From Bacillota bacterium (GTDB taxonomy: Bacteria > Bacillota > Desulfitobacteriia > Desulfitobacteriales > JAJXUE01): a stretch of DNA of 40,814 bases. Below the pieces are notes generated by a model that saw only the letters and a program-made list of their open reading frames with translations, did not search any database and was not told the origin of the DNA. Where the stretch lies: the NCBI GenBank assembly GCA_021783135.1, contig JAJXUE010000027.1:1-40814 (forward strand), in the 5' to 3' direction. The translations under genes were made by a program, and so were the position numbers. This document shows positions 8,209-16,176 of this stretch, piece after piece (position 1 is the stretch's first letter; each line of letters starts with the position of its first letter).

Positions 8209-9096
8209 GTGCAGCATTTAGTCGAGGAATTTATCCGTTATATAGCAGTTGAGCGGGGCTTGGCGACCAATACGCTTGTCTCCTATCGACGTGATTTAGT
8301 CGACTTAAACAATTTCTTACTAACCCGCGGCGTTGGGCTGGAGCAAGCAGGAAAGGGAGAGCTTTTGGCTTATCTTTTGTACCTGCAGAAACAAGGCAAA
8401 GCCACTGCCACGCTCTCACGTCACCTTGCCGCTATCCGTACTTTTTACCGGTTTTTGTTGAATGAAGGGATAGTGAGCCGCGATCCTTCGGCTAATTTGG
8501 AGACGCCGAAATTGGCGCATAAGTTGCCGCAGGTTTTATCAATCAGCGAGGTGGACGTGCTCTTAAGTCAACCCAGACTCAACGAACCGGCGGGGCTGCG
8601 CGATAAGGCAATGTTGGAGGTGCTTTACGCAACAGGACTTAGGGTAAGTGAGTTAGTAGCGCTTAAAATTGAACAACTTAACCTAGACTTAGGGTTTGTC
8701 CGCTGTTTTGGCAAGGGTTCCAAGGAAAGAATTGTCCCTCTCGGGCGGATAGCTATAGGGTGTGTGCAAGAATATTTGCAAAGAGGTCGCGTCACACTAA
8801 GCAGAAGGACTTGTCCGACAGATACTTTGTTTTTAAATCATCACGGCAAAGCCATGAGCAGGCAGGGCTTTTGGAAAATAATCAAAGCCTATGCGGTTGC
8901 CGCGAAAATTGAGAAATCTATTGCACCGCACACCTTGCGCCATTCCTTTGCCACACACATGTTGGAAAATGGAGCCGACCTGCGCTATGTGCAGGAAATG
9001 TTGGGTCATACGGATATCACCACCACGCAAATCTACACTCATTTAACCCGCAGCCGACTTAAAGAAGTGTATGCCCAAGCCCATCCGCGGGCTTAA
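8209..9096 (+). CDS. xerD: Site-specific tyrosine recombinase XerD
   Basis: The ~295-residue recombinase acts with XerC-type partners at dif to resolve chromosome dimers. The N-terminal SAM-like DNA-binding domain covers about 1-100. The catalytic domain has ATGLRVSEL with the first arginine near 148, a lysine in GKGSKERIVPL near 172, HTLRHSFATHML with His-x-x-Arg near 245, LGHTDITTTQIYTH with the last histidine and the nucleophilic tyrosine near 278. GTG at 8209 is preferred over GTG at 8173, since AAAGGGAG lies eight bases before it and the product then starts at the family position (F-I-x-Y-I-A-V-E-R-G-L). XerD is likelier than XerC given deoB, a purine phosphorylase and spoIIM nearby. Confidence 0.9.
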   Translation: MQHLVEEFIRYIAVERGLATNTLVSYRRDLVDLNNFLLTRGVGLEQAGKGELLAYLLYLQKQGKATATLSRHLAAIRTFYRFLLNEGIVSRDPSANLETPKLAHKLPQVLSISEVDVLLSQPRLNEPAGLRDKAMLEVLYATGLRVSELVALKIEQLNLDLGFVRCFGKGSKERIVPLGRIAIGCVQEYLQRGRVTLSRRTCPTDTLFLNHHGKAMSRQGFWKIIKAYAVAAKIEKSIAPHTLRHSFATHMLENGADLRYVQEMLGHTDITTTQIYTHLTRSRLKEVYAQAHPRA

Positions 9097-9100
9097 TTTT
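9077..9100 (+). terminator. Weak terminator-like hairpin at the end of xerD
   Basis: A 6-bp stem AAGCCC/GGGCTT overlaps the xerD stop and is followed by AATTTT. It may terminate weakly; deoB starts 66 bases later. Confidence 0.4.
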
Positions 9101-9161
9101 GCTTGAAGTAACCGCTGGGTTAGACAAGACTTAGCAATATGACAGAATAGGAGGCAATGAT

Positions 9162-10328
9162 TTGCAAACAAATCGCGTAATCGTAGCAGTATTAGACAGT
9201 GTAGGCATCGGTGCAATGCCTGATGCTGCCCTCTATGGAGATGTCGGGAGTAATACTTTGGCTAATTTGGCCAAGGCAGTTGGTGGACTGAATCTACCAA
9301 ATTTGGGCGCAATGGGTTTGGGGAATATACATCCGATTGAAGGGGTTCCGGCTCAAACAGCTCAAGGTGGATTTGGTAAGATGAGTGAAGTTTCGCCGGG
9401 CAAAGATACCACGACAGGCCATTGGGAGATGGCTGGGATAATTCTTAAACATCCTTTTGTCACCTTCCCGCATGCATTCCCAGCCGATTTCATGCACCAG
9501 TTTGAGGCTGCTATCGGTCGGGGCACATTAGGTAATATTGTGGCATCGGGCACCGAAATTATTCAGCAATTGGGCGAAGAACATATGGCGACAGGCAAGC
9601 CCATAATCTATACGTCCGCCGATAGTGTCTTTCAAATTGCGGCGCATGAAGACATTATTCCATTGCCGGAATTGTATCGCATCTGTGAAATAGCTCGGAA
9701 AATGCTGGTCGGACCGCTTGAGGTCGACCGTGTAATTGCGCGGCCTTTTATCGGAACCCCGGGTAATTTTACGCGCACGCCGAACCGCCATGACTACGCT
9801 ATATTGCCCCCTGCGAAGATTCTCCTGCAGTATCTCGCTGAACACGGTATTGAGGTCATGGCGGTCGGTAAGATCAACGACATCTATCACGGCTTGGGTA
9901 TTTCGCAATACCGTCATGTGGTCAGTAATATGGATACGGTGGACAAGCTGCTTGAGTTTATGGACCAAGGTGAGCGCGGCTTAATCATGGCCAATTTGGT
10001 GGACTTTGATATGGTATATGGGCACCGCAATAATACCGTCGGCTATGCCCAGGCTTTAGCCGACTTTGACGCCCGTTTGCCGGAAATCTTGGCGCGAATG
10101 GGTTCGGGTGATGTCCTGATGCTAACTGCTGACCACGGGTGCGACCCCACCGCACCCGGCACAGACCACTCGCGCGAATATGTCCCGCTTTTAGTCTATG
10201 GCCCTGGCCTGAAACAAAATGTTGACCTGGGTATCCGGGGGAGTTTTGCCGATTTGGGTGCCACGATAGCTGAGTTATATGATATAAAGCTTCCGGTAGG
10301 CACTAGTTTCGTGTCCGAAATTTTATAA
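9162..10328 (+). CDS. deoB: Phosphopentomutase
   Basis: This 388-residue enzyme (B. subtilis Drm) interconverts (deoxy)ribose 1-phosphate and 5-phosphate, linking nucleoside breakdown with the pentose pathway. It belongs to the alkaline-phosphatase fold. The N-terminal metal site is VLDSVGIGAMPDA near residue 10, the phosphorylated threonine lies in GKDTTTGHWE near residue 85, and further metal ligands are in TADHGCDPT near 325 and TDHSREY near 336. TTG is the start, with AGGAGG seven bases upstream; a nearby ATG is out of frame. It is the first gene of a nucleoside-salvage operon with a purine phosphorylase and pdp. Confidence 0.96.
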   Translation: MQTNRVIVAVLDSVGIGAMPDAALYGDVGSNTLANLAKAVGGLNLPNLGAMGLGNIHPIEGVPAQTAQGGFGKMSEVSPGKDTTTGHWEMAGIILKHPFVTFPHAFPADFMHQFEAAIGRGTLGNIVASGTEIIQQLGEEHMATGKPIIYTSADSVFQIAAHEDIIPLPELYRICEIARKMLVGPLEVDRVIARPFIGTPGNFTRTPNRHDYAILPPAKILLQYLAEHGIEVMAVGKINDIYHGLGISQYRHVVSNMDTVDKLLEFMDQGERGLIMANLVDFDMVYGHRNNTVGYAQALADFDARLPEILARMGSGDVLMLTADHGCDPTAPGTDHSREYVPLLVYGPGLKQNVDLGIRGSFADLGATIAELYDIKLPVGTSFVSEIL

Positions 10329-10345
10329 CAGGGAGTGCTACATAG

Positions 10346-11167
10346 ATGGAAAACTTACACGTAAAATTGCCGGAAACGGTGCAATATATCCAAAGTAAAT
10401 TGAACTCCAAACCTAGAATCGGCTTAATTTTAGGGTCCGGCCTGGGCGGCTTAGTGGAAGAAATCAGCGATAAGGTGGAGCTGCCGTATGGTGAGATACC
10501 GCATTTTCCGGTATCTACGGTAGAAGGACACGCCGGCCAATTAGTTTTTGGTTCCATGCACGGCCAAGCCGTTGTCGCTATGCAGGGTCGCTTTCACCTT
10601 TATGAGGGATATACAGCGCAGCATGTTGTTTATCCGGTTTGGGTTATGCAACAGTTGGGTGTGGAAATTTTGCTCGTGACGAATGCCGCAGGTGGTGTTA
10701 ATGTCGGGTTTAAACCCGGTGACTTGGTGTTGATGCGGGATCATATCAATTTGCAAGGCACCAGTCCGCTTGTCGGGGTGAATTATCCGGAACTTGGCCC
10801 GCGCTTCCCGGACATGTCGGATGCGTATAGTGTGGAATTGCGTCAAGTGGCGAAGAATGTAGCTGCTGAACTGGGTATCGACCTGCGCGAGGGTGTGTAT
10901 GGCGGCTTGCTGGGGCCAAGTTATGAAACTCCGGCTGAGATCCGCTATTTGCGCACAATTGGCGCTGATCAGGTCGGGATGTCCAGTGTGCAGGAAACTA
11001 TCGCCGCTAATCACTGCGGGATCAGGGTGCTTGGGATATCTTGTATTACGAATATGGCCGCAGGTATTTTGCCGCAGAAACTAAGCCATGCAGAAGTAAT
11101 GGCAACGGCCAACCTGATTCAAACAAAATTTAAAGCGCTGGTTGCAGCCATCGTTAAGCAAGTATAG
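10346..11167 (+). CDS. punA: Purine nucleoside phosphorylase I
   Basis: This 273-residue trimeric-type purine nucleoside phosphorylase (PupG/PunA) cleaves inosine and guanosine with phosphate to give base and ribose 1-phosphate, which DeoB then isomerises. Motifs are ILGSGLGGL near residue 28 (phosphate loop), the GRFHLYEGY block near 83, VTNAAGGVN near 112, and VGMSSVQE and SCITNMAAG near 210-235. It begins 17 bases after deoB and ends 45 bases before pdp, in one apparent operon. The deoB-purine phosphorylase adjacency matches drm-pupG in Bacillus. Confidence 0.95.
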   Translation: MENLHVKLPETVQYIQSKLNSKPRIGLILGSGLGGLVEEISDKVELPYGEIPHFPVSTVEGHAGQLVFGSMHGQAVVAMQGRFHLYEGYTAQHVVYPVWVMQQLGVEILLVTNAAGGVNVGFKPGDLVLMRDHINLQGTSPLVGVNYPELGPRFPDMSDAYSVELRQVAKNVAAELGIDLREGVYGGLLGPSYETPAEIRYLRTIGADQVGMSSVQETIAANHCGIRVLGISCITNMAAGILPQKLSHAEVMATANLIQTKFKALVAAIVKQV

Positions 11168-11212
11168 CAAGCAGTCCGGATAGTTATTTAAGGCTGGACA
11201 GGGGGAAGCTGT

Positions 11213-12538
11213 TTGACGGCTTATGATATTATTGCGAAAAAACGCGACGGCGGTGCCTTGTCGCCGGCGGAAATTGATTTTTTAGTCCAAGGTTTTGTTG
11301 CCGGGAGTGTGCCGGACTATCAAATGGCAGCTTGGGCTATGGCGGTGTTTTTTCAGGGGATGAACCCGCGTGAAACGGGTGATTTAACTATGGCGATGGT
11401 CCGGAGCGGGGATCAAATTAACTTGGGGTCAATTCCAGGGCGCAAGGTAGACAAGCACAGCACCGGCGGGGTCGGGGATAAGACCACACTGGTGCTAGCA
11501 CCGCTTGTGGCTGCGGTTGGGGTGACGGTAGCCAAAATGTCGGGTCGGGGGCTGGGTCATACCGGTGGGACCTTAGACAAGCTGGAAGCAATACCCGGCT
11601 TGCGCGTGAACCTGACTGAGGACGAGTTTTTGACTAATGTCAAAAACTTAAACATTGCTGTTGTTGGGCAAACCGGTCATTTAGTTCCGGCCGACAAAAA
11701 ACTTTACGCTCTGCGTGATGTAACGGCAACGGTTAATTCAATTCCCTTAATCGCCAGCAGTGTGATGAGCAAAAAGATAGCCTCCGGTGCCGACGGTATC
11801 GTATTGGACGTAAAAACAGGCAGCGGTGCCTTCATGAAGACAACGGAGGCGGCGCAAGAACTGGCCCAAGCCATGGTCGCAATCGGTGCCCATGTGGGCA
11901 GGGAGACAGTTGCTTTGGTCACGGATATGGACCAGCCCTTGGGCTTTGCCGTTGGTAATGCACTCGAGGTCAAAGAGGCAATTCAGACGCTGCAAGGGGC
12001 AGGACCGGAAGACCTGACTGAACTTTGTCTAACCTTAGGCAGTGAGATGATGGCGTTAGCGGGGATGTGTGAAGCCGCTGCACAGGGCAAGGAAATCTTG
12101 CGGCGTGCAATTGCTGATGGGGCGGCAATAGCCAAATTTAAAGCCTTTGTGGCGGCTCAAGGTGGCGATAGCAAAGTTGTCGAGGACTTGACGTTATTGC
12201 CTCAGGCTAAATATGTTTTGCCGGTCTTGGCGGAACAATCCGGCTTTGTACATAGTATCGCGGCAGAAGAAATTGGCCGCTGTGCGATGCGGTTGGGCGC
12301 AGGCCGCGAAACCAAAGACAGCACGCTGGATTTGGCTGTGGGAGTGGTCTTGGCTAAGAAACGTGGCGACGCGGTGAGTGCAGGGGATCCTTTAGCGTAT
12401 ATGCATGTCAATGACTCAGGTAAAACTTCTGAGGTGGCGACAATGCTGAAGGGCGCCTTCGCCATAGGCAGTGATAAACCTGGTGAGCACGCACTCATTT
12501 ATAGTCGGATAACAATTCACGGAGTAGAGAACTTATAG
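11213..12538 (+). CDS. pdp: Pyrimidine-nucleoside phosphorylase
   Basis: This 441-residue enzyme phosphorolyses uridine, thymidine and deoxyuridine. The family signature [20 protein letters not shown] lies near residues 110-130, with [13 protein letters not shown] near 80 for phosphate binding and [20 protein letters not shown] near 185. The C-terminal alpha/beta domain is complete. TTG is the start, with AGGGGGAAG upstream. It is the last gene of the deoB operon and is followed by a strong terminator. In Bacillus the next genes would be dacF and the spoIIA operon, but here a cytochrome island intervenes. Confidence 0.95.
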   Translation: MTAYDIIAKKRDGGALSPAEIDFLVQGFVAGSVPDYQMAAWAMAVFFQGMNPRETGDLTMAMVRSGDQINLGSIPGRKVDKHSTGGVGDKTTLVLAPLVAAVGVTVAKMSGRGLGHTGGTLDKLEAIPGLRVNLTEDEFLTNVKNLNIAVVGQTGHLVPADKKLYALRDVTATVNSIPLIASSVMSKKIASGADGIVLDVKTGSGAFMKTTEAAQELAQAMVAIGAHVGRETVALVTDMDQPLGFAVGNALEVKEAIQTLQGAGPEDLTELCLTLGSEMMALAGMCEAAAQGKEILRRAIADGAAIAKFKAFVAAQGGDSKVVEDLTLLPQAKYVLPVLAEQSGFVHSIAAEEIGRCAMRLGAGRETKDSTLDLAVGVVLAKKRGDAVSAGDPLAYMHVNDSGKTSEVATMLKGAFAIGSDKPGEHALIYSRITIHGVENL

Positions 12539-12582
12539 GTTTGACACGAAAAATTATTAATTTTTGTCTTTAGTGGGGGTCA

Positions 12583-12626
12583 AGAGCCTGTTCTAGCTAT
12601 TTATAGCTAAAATAGGCTCTTTTTTC
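12583..12626 (+). terminator. Intrinsic terminator of the deoB-pdp operon
   Basis: The outer stem AGAGCCT/AGGCTCT continues through G-U and A-T pairs into an inner TAGCTA/TAGCTA stem with a four-base loop, followed by six T residues. Confidence 0.92.
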
Positions 12627-13100
12627 GTTGCCAATTGCTGACTGCTGCTCTGCTGACTTTTTTTGTGCACCAAATTAGGACCTGATGGAGAAAAAGGAGG
12701 ACGAGAAGAGAATCATAAAGATTTGCGCCTAGCAACTGTCGAAAACAGACAACTATGGTCGTTATAGCCATAAATGGATTATTCTTGCAGGAGAAATTCG
12801 GCGTGAAGCGAATTTGGATTAGTGAGACATTGAGAGGTAAAAAAATTGAAGTAGCAAGACACCTAAAAAGTTTGGGGATGTCGCCAATGCAGCTTGGTTC
12901 AAGGAGGAAAGACTGGTGAATGCTCGATGTACTTAGTTATTACTTAGCTATTACTTAGTTACTTGCGATTTTAATGAAATTAATTATTAAAGTAAAAACA
13001 CTTTTTTATTGTGGCCACTGGCAAAAATGGTCTAGGTGGCTGGCTGAGAACACGACAGATTGACTAGGGTTAAATACCGGGGTTTACAGAAGGTGATAGC
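12627..13100. other. 470-base intergenic region before the cytochrome cluster
   Basis: No convincing gene was found. A 54-codon frame at 12755-12919 lacks a ribosome site, and short fragments in all three plus frames look weakly protein-like, which could mean a decayed gene. An 11-bp tandem repeat lies at 12930-12962, followed by A/T-rich sequence to 13010 that may carry the promoter of the cytochrome genes. No clear -35/-10 pair or known riboswitch was recognised. Confidence 0.6.
12930..12962. repeat. Three tandem 11-bp repeats upstream of the cytochrome operon
   Basis: TACTTAGTTAT, TACTTAGCTAT and TACTTAGTTAC follow each other without gaps. An 11-bp period is close to one DNA helical turn, as in regulator-binding iterons. 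They lie about 140 bases before the first cytochrome gene. Slippage is the simpler alternative. Confidence 0.6.
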
Positions 13101-14264
13101 TTGCGGCGTTTGTTACGGAGTATACGAGCAACTGTGGCAACAACCGAAGGAAAATTAAAAGCAATAGTATTAGTCTGCGGGTTCCTGCTCTTGATTTTAG
13201 CGCTTATGGTCGGAGCCCTCCAACTTACCAGCACGCCGCTATTTTGCCAATCCTGTCACGAAATGCGGCCGGAATATGTGACTTGGAAAGCTAGTGCGCA
13301 CAATAAAATCAGCTGCGTGGACTGTCATATTGAACCAGGTGCGCAAAATTTTGTTAAACACAAGCTGAACTCCTTTAAACAAATCTATGACCATTTTACG
13401 GGCAACGTGCTCACGCCGATTTCTTTGGATATTCCGATTAAAGACGCTGTTTGTGAACGTTGTCACAGCACTAACCGCGTAGTTACTCCAACCGGTGATA
13501 TCCAAATACCCCACAGGGTGCATAAACAAAACGGGGTGACCTGTGTCACCTGCCACAGCGCCGTAGTGCATGCCAACATATCTGAGGCAGGATTTACTGC
13601 CGACGGGAATTGGACCAAGTGGCCCGATACTGTGGGCAAGGCCTACGTGCGTCACGATTTTATGAAATTTTCTATGACAGATTGCCTGAAGTGCCATAAA
13701 GAACAGGGCAAGGGTCCCGGCCCGGATGACTGCAAAGCTTGTCACACTAAACTGGTCAAGCCCGCCAGTCATCTCGTTCCGAACTTTCTTAACGGACAAC
13801 ACGGGCAAATGGCGTTACAAGATGTAGCTCAATGTGATAAGTGTCATCAAGTAACGCATAACAGCAAGACCCTGCACAACTCGTCCGACAATCCTGCAGT
13901 AGTTTACGCCAGGACCAATGATTTTTGTACTAACTGTCATATGAAAAGTAAGCCGGCGAGGCATGGGGTGGATTGGCGTAAGGCCCACGGGGCACTTGCA
14001 GCACAAAACAAGGCTGGCTGCCTGGTATGCCACGACGAAAGTAAACCAGTCGACAAGGGTGTGGCTACAATTACCTACTGTTATCAGTGTCACGTAGCGC
14101 AAATCCACAGTCAGCTTAAGTTAAACGGCCATCCTAGATATAACCTAGGCCCACAACCGGAACTAACGAGGTACCCCTGTTTGCAATGCCACACGCAAAG
14201 GGTATGTTTAAAGTGTCATTACGTACCTGGAGTTAGCCAAGTACAATCCGAAACTAGTCAATAA
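13101..14264 (+). CDS. NapC/NirT-like membrane-anchored cytochrome c with 12 heme sites
   Basis: The 387-residue protein has one N-terminal membrane anchor (about residues 20-43) and then an extracytoplasmic domain with twelve CxxCH heme-attachment motifs. The N-terminal part, with FCQSCHEMRPEY and ISCVDCHIEPG, is NapC/NirT-like, the family that oxidises membrane quinols and passes electrons outward. The family usually has four or five hemes, so this is an extended form. The start is TTG with GAAGGTGA upstream. It leads a run of TPR, NHL and hexaheme genes on the same strand. The likely role is quinol dehydrogenase for extracellular electron transfer; nitrite or sulfur-compound reduction cannot be excluded. 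Confidence 0.88.
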   Translation: MRRLLRSIRATVATTEGKLKAIVLVCGFLLLILALMVGALQLTSTPLFCQSCHEMRPEYVTWKASAHNKISCVDCHIEPGAQNFVKHKLNSFKQIYDHFTGNVLTPISLDIPIKDAVCERCHSTNRVVTPTGDIQIPHRVHKQNGVTCVTCHSAVVHANISEAGFTADGNWTKWPDTVGKAYVRHDFMKFSMTDCLKCHKEQGKGPGPDDCKACHTKLVKPASHLVPNFLNGQHGQMALQDVAQCDKCHQVTHNSKTLHNSSDNPAVVYARTNDFCTNCHMKSKPARHGVDWRKAHGALAAQNKAGCLVCHDESKPVDKGVATITYCYQCHVAQIHSQLKLNGHPRYNLGPQPELTRYPCLQCHTQRVCLKCHYVPGVSQVQSETSQ

Positions 14265-14274
14265 GAATAATAAC

Positions 14275-14300
14275 TGTCAAATTATTTTTGCCATTTGACA
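14275..14300. promoter_or_regulatory. Inverted repeat TGTCAAAT-N10-ATTTGACA
   Basis: A perfect 8-bp inverted repeat with a ten-base spacer lies between the 12-heme cytochrome gene and the TPR gene. It could be an operator or an mRNA-stabilising hairpin. There is no T-tract, so it is unlikely to be a terminator. Confidence 0.4.
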
Positions 14301-14330
14301 CCACACAATATGAAAGGAGACATTAACAAC

Positions 14331-15029
14331 ATGGAAAAGCTAAACATTTCCCCTCAACCTGAAGTTAATCTAACCGCAGCAGTTGCCAACAAACCCCCAG
14401 TGCAAACTATATCCTACACCAAAGCTTTGATTATCTTTATAGTAACGTTAATGGTTATAGGCAGCGGAGGGTATGCCCTGGGAAAGTACAAATTCTGGCG
14501 AACCTATGATACGACACCGCGTTTGGACCGAGAAGAATCCCTCTGGCTGGAACGAGCCAACGCGGATACCAACAACCCTGACAATTATGTTGAACTTGGC
14601 TGGGTCTATTTTCAAAAAAAACAGTATGACAAAGCAGAATCAGCTTACAAAAAGGCACTTGCTTTGGACGATAAAAACTATAAGGCTCATTTGAACCTGG
14701 GTATAACTTATCAGCAAGAACAGAAAGACGATCGTGCAATTACTGAACTGGAAAAGGCTATCGAAATTGCTCCCAAGGCTCAGGCGGCGCATCTCAGTCT
14801 AGGACAGCTCTACTTTGCCAAGGCTAACTGGGCCAAGGCAGATAGTGAACTCGAAGCAGCGTACAAGGCCAACCCAGGGGATGCTGAGGTTTTATATAAG
14901 TTAGGTGTGACGAAGGAAAAACTAGGTAAGAAAAGTGACGCTATAGATGTTTACAGGCAGGTGCTTTCTTTCATGCCCGAACAACAGGATGCTAAGGGTG
15001 CGCTAGCTCGTTTAACCGCAAAGAAATAA
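14331..15029 (+). CDS. Membrane-anchored TPR protein of the cytochrome cluster
   Basis: The ~232-residue protein has a short cytoplasmic N-terminus, one membrane segment at about 35-57, and then an external domain with at least three tetratricopeptide repeats between about 83 and 230, for example NYVELGWVYFQKKQYDKAES and HLNLGITYQQEQKDDRAI. TPR domains bind other proteins, so a scaffold or cytochrome-assembly role is plausible. ATG at 14331 is chosen because AAGGAG precedes it by 11 bases; an upstream in-frame start lacks a ribosome site. It lies between the 12-heme and NHL genes and is probably co-transcribed. It has no heme motif of its own. Confidence 0.8.
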   Translation: MEKLNISPQPEVNLTAAVANKPPVQTISYTKALIIFIVTLMVIGSGGYALGKYKFWRTYDTTPRLDREESLWLERANADTNNPDNYVELGWVYFQKKQYDKAESAYKKALALDDKNYKAHLNLGITYQQEQKDDRAITELEKAIEIAPKAQAAHLSLGQLYFAKANWAKADSELEAAYKANPGDAEVLYKLGVTKEKLGKKSDAIDVYRQVLSFMPEQQDAKGALARLTAKK

Positions 15030-15057
15030 CTAAATTATAGGAGGTGAATCCGGCTTT

Positions 15058-16095
15058 ATGCCGGGTGCGATGTCAACAACAACAGGTGCTTCACCAACTC
15101 CCTTGCAAAAAGGGATATCAAAAACGAAATTTAATATTGCACTTACCTTAGCGGCTTTGTTACTTATTGCCATTTTTCTCTTCACCTATTTTACCGGACG
15201 AAACGTGTTTAAGCCTGTCACTCAGGCCTTAACTTTTAACCCAGGCCCTCCTGCTTATATTTACTCTATTTATGGCGAAGGAGCTGAAGGCCAGCTGAAA
15301 AAACCTATGGGTGTAACTGTCGCCAACAGTAGAATTTATGTGGCTGACACCTCAAACCAGCGGGTACAGGTTTTTGACTATAATGGCAAAGCGCTATTTA
15401 AATTCGGCAAGGATGGCAAAGGCGCCGGGCAATTTCAGTTTCCCTACGGAATCGCCGCGGATAGTAATGATCACATCTATGTAGCTGATATGTGGGCAAA
15501 TAATATTCAGGAATTTACCTCTGACGGGAAGTTCGTCAAGTATTTTGCCCGGGATAAGCAGGGTAAAAGTGAAATTGGCAAACCCACAGGGCTGTGTATT
15601 GTAAACGGCAAGCTCTATGAAGCTGATTTAAAATCAAATTCTGTTAAAGTCTTCGATATTGCCACGGAGAAGAAGGTTCAGGAAATTGGCAAGGAAGGAA
15701 AGGGTGCCGGCCAATTTGTAGCACCGAATTCAGTTGTTGTTACGGCTGATAAAATTTATGTCGGTGACAGCCAGAATGATCGGCTTGAAGCCTTTTCCCC
15801 AGATGGCAAATTCCTTTACAGCATGAATGGTGCTGATAACAGCGCCAGTACAAACTCTAAGACAATCACTGTCCGTGGAATTGGGGTAGACAGCCGGGGT
15901 GTCGTTTATGGCGCATCCATGTTGGGCAACTATGTGTGTGGTTTTGACAGCAAGGGTAAGTATCTCTGGACCTTTGGTGGACAGGGTATGGAAGATGGAC
16001 AGTTTATTCTCCCGAATGGATTATTTGTTGATAGCCAAGGTCGGATCTACGTGACGGATGAAGGCAACAACCGAGTCAGCGTCTGGGAGAACTAG
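15058..16095 (+). CDS. Membrane-anchored NHL-repeat beta-propeller protein
   Basis: The 345-residue protein has one N-terminal membrane segment (about 28-48), then a propeller of five or six NHL repeats. Repeats are seen as GVTVANSRIYVADTSNQRV, GIAADSNDHIYVADMWANNI and GLFVDSQGRIYVTDEGNNRV. The propeller faces outside the cell and probably binds a protein partner. NHL genes commonly accompany multiheme cytochromes in Geobacter and in Gram-positive metal reducers. AGGAGGTGA precedes the ATG by about ten bases. The gene is 28 bases after the TPR gene. The exact function is unknown; no catalytic motif is seen. Confidence 0.85.
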   Translation: MPGAMSTTTGASPTPLQKGISKTKFNIALTLAALLLIAIFLFTYFTGRNVFKPVTQALTFNPGPPAYIYSIYGEGAEGQLKKPMGVTVANSRIYVADTSNQRVQVFDYNGKALFKFGKDGKGAGQFQFPYGIAADSNDHIYVADMWANNIQEFTSDGKFVKYFARDKQGKSEIGKPTGLCIVNGKLYEADLKSNSVKVFDIATEKKVQEIGKEGKGAGQFVAPNSVVVTADKIYVGDSQNDRLEAFSPDGKFLYSMNGADNSASTNSKTITVRGIGVDSRGVVYGASMLGNYVCGFDSKGKYLWTFGGQGMEDGQFILPNGLFVDSQGRIYVTDEGNNRVSVWEN

Positions 16096-16176
16096 CAAAA
16101 TTAAGGAATTGAAAAGGGTACAAGCGGGTCGCCGCTATGCCGCTCTTTATTCAGTCAGGAAAGGGGGTGATAATCA

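Noticed and set aside
12755-12919. 54-codon plus-strand frame in the gap before the cytochromes
   Set aside because: No ribosome site, no recognisable family and neighbouring frames look equally protein-like; kept only as possible gene debris.
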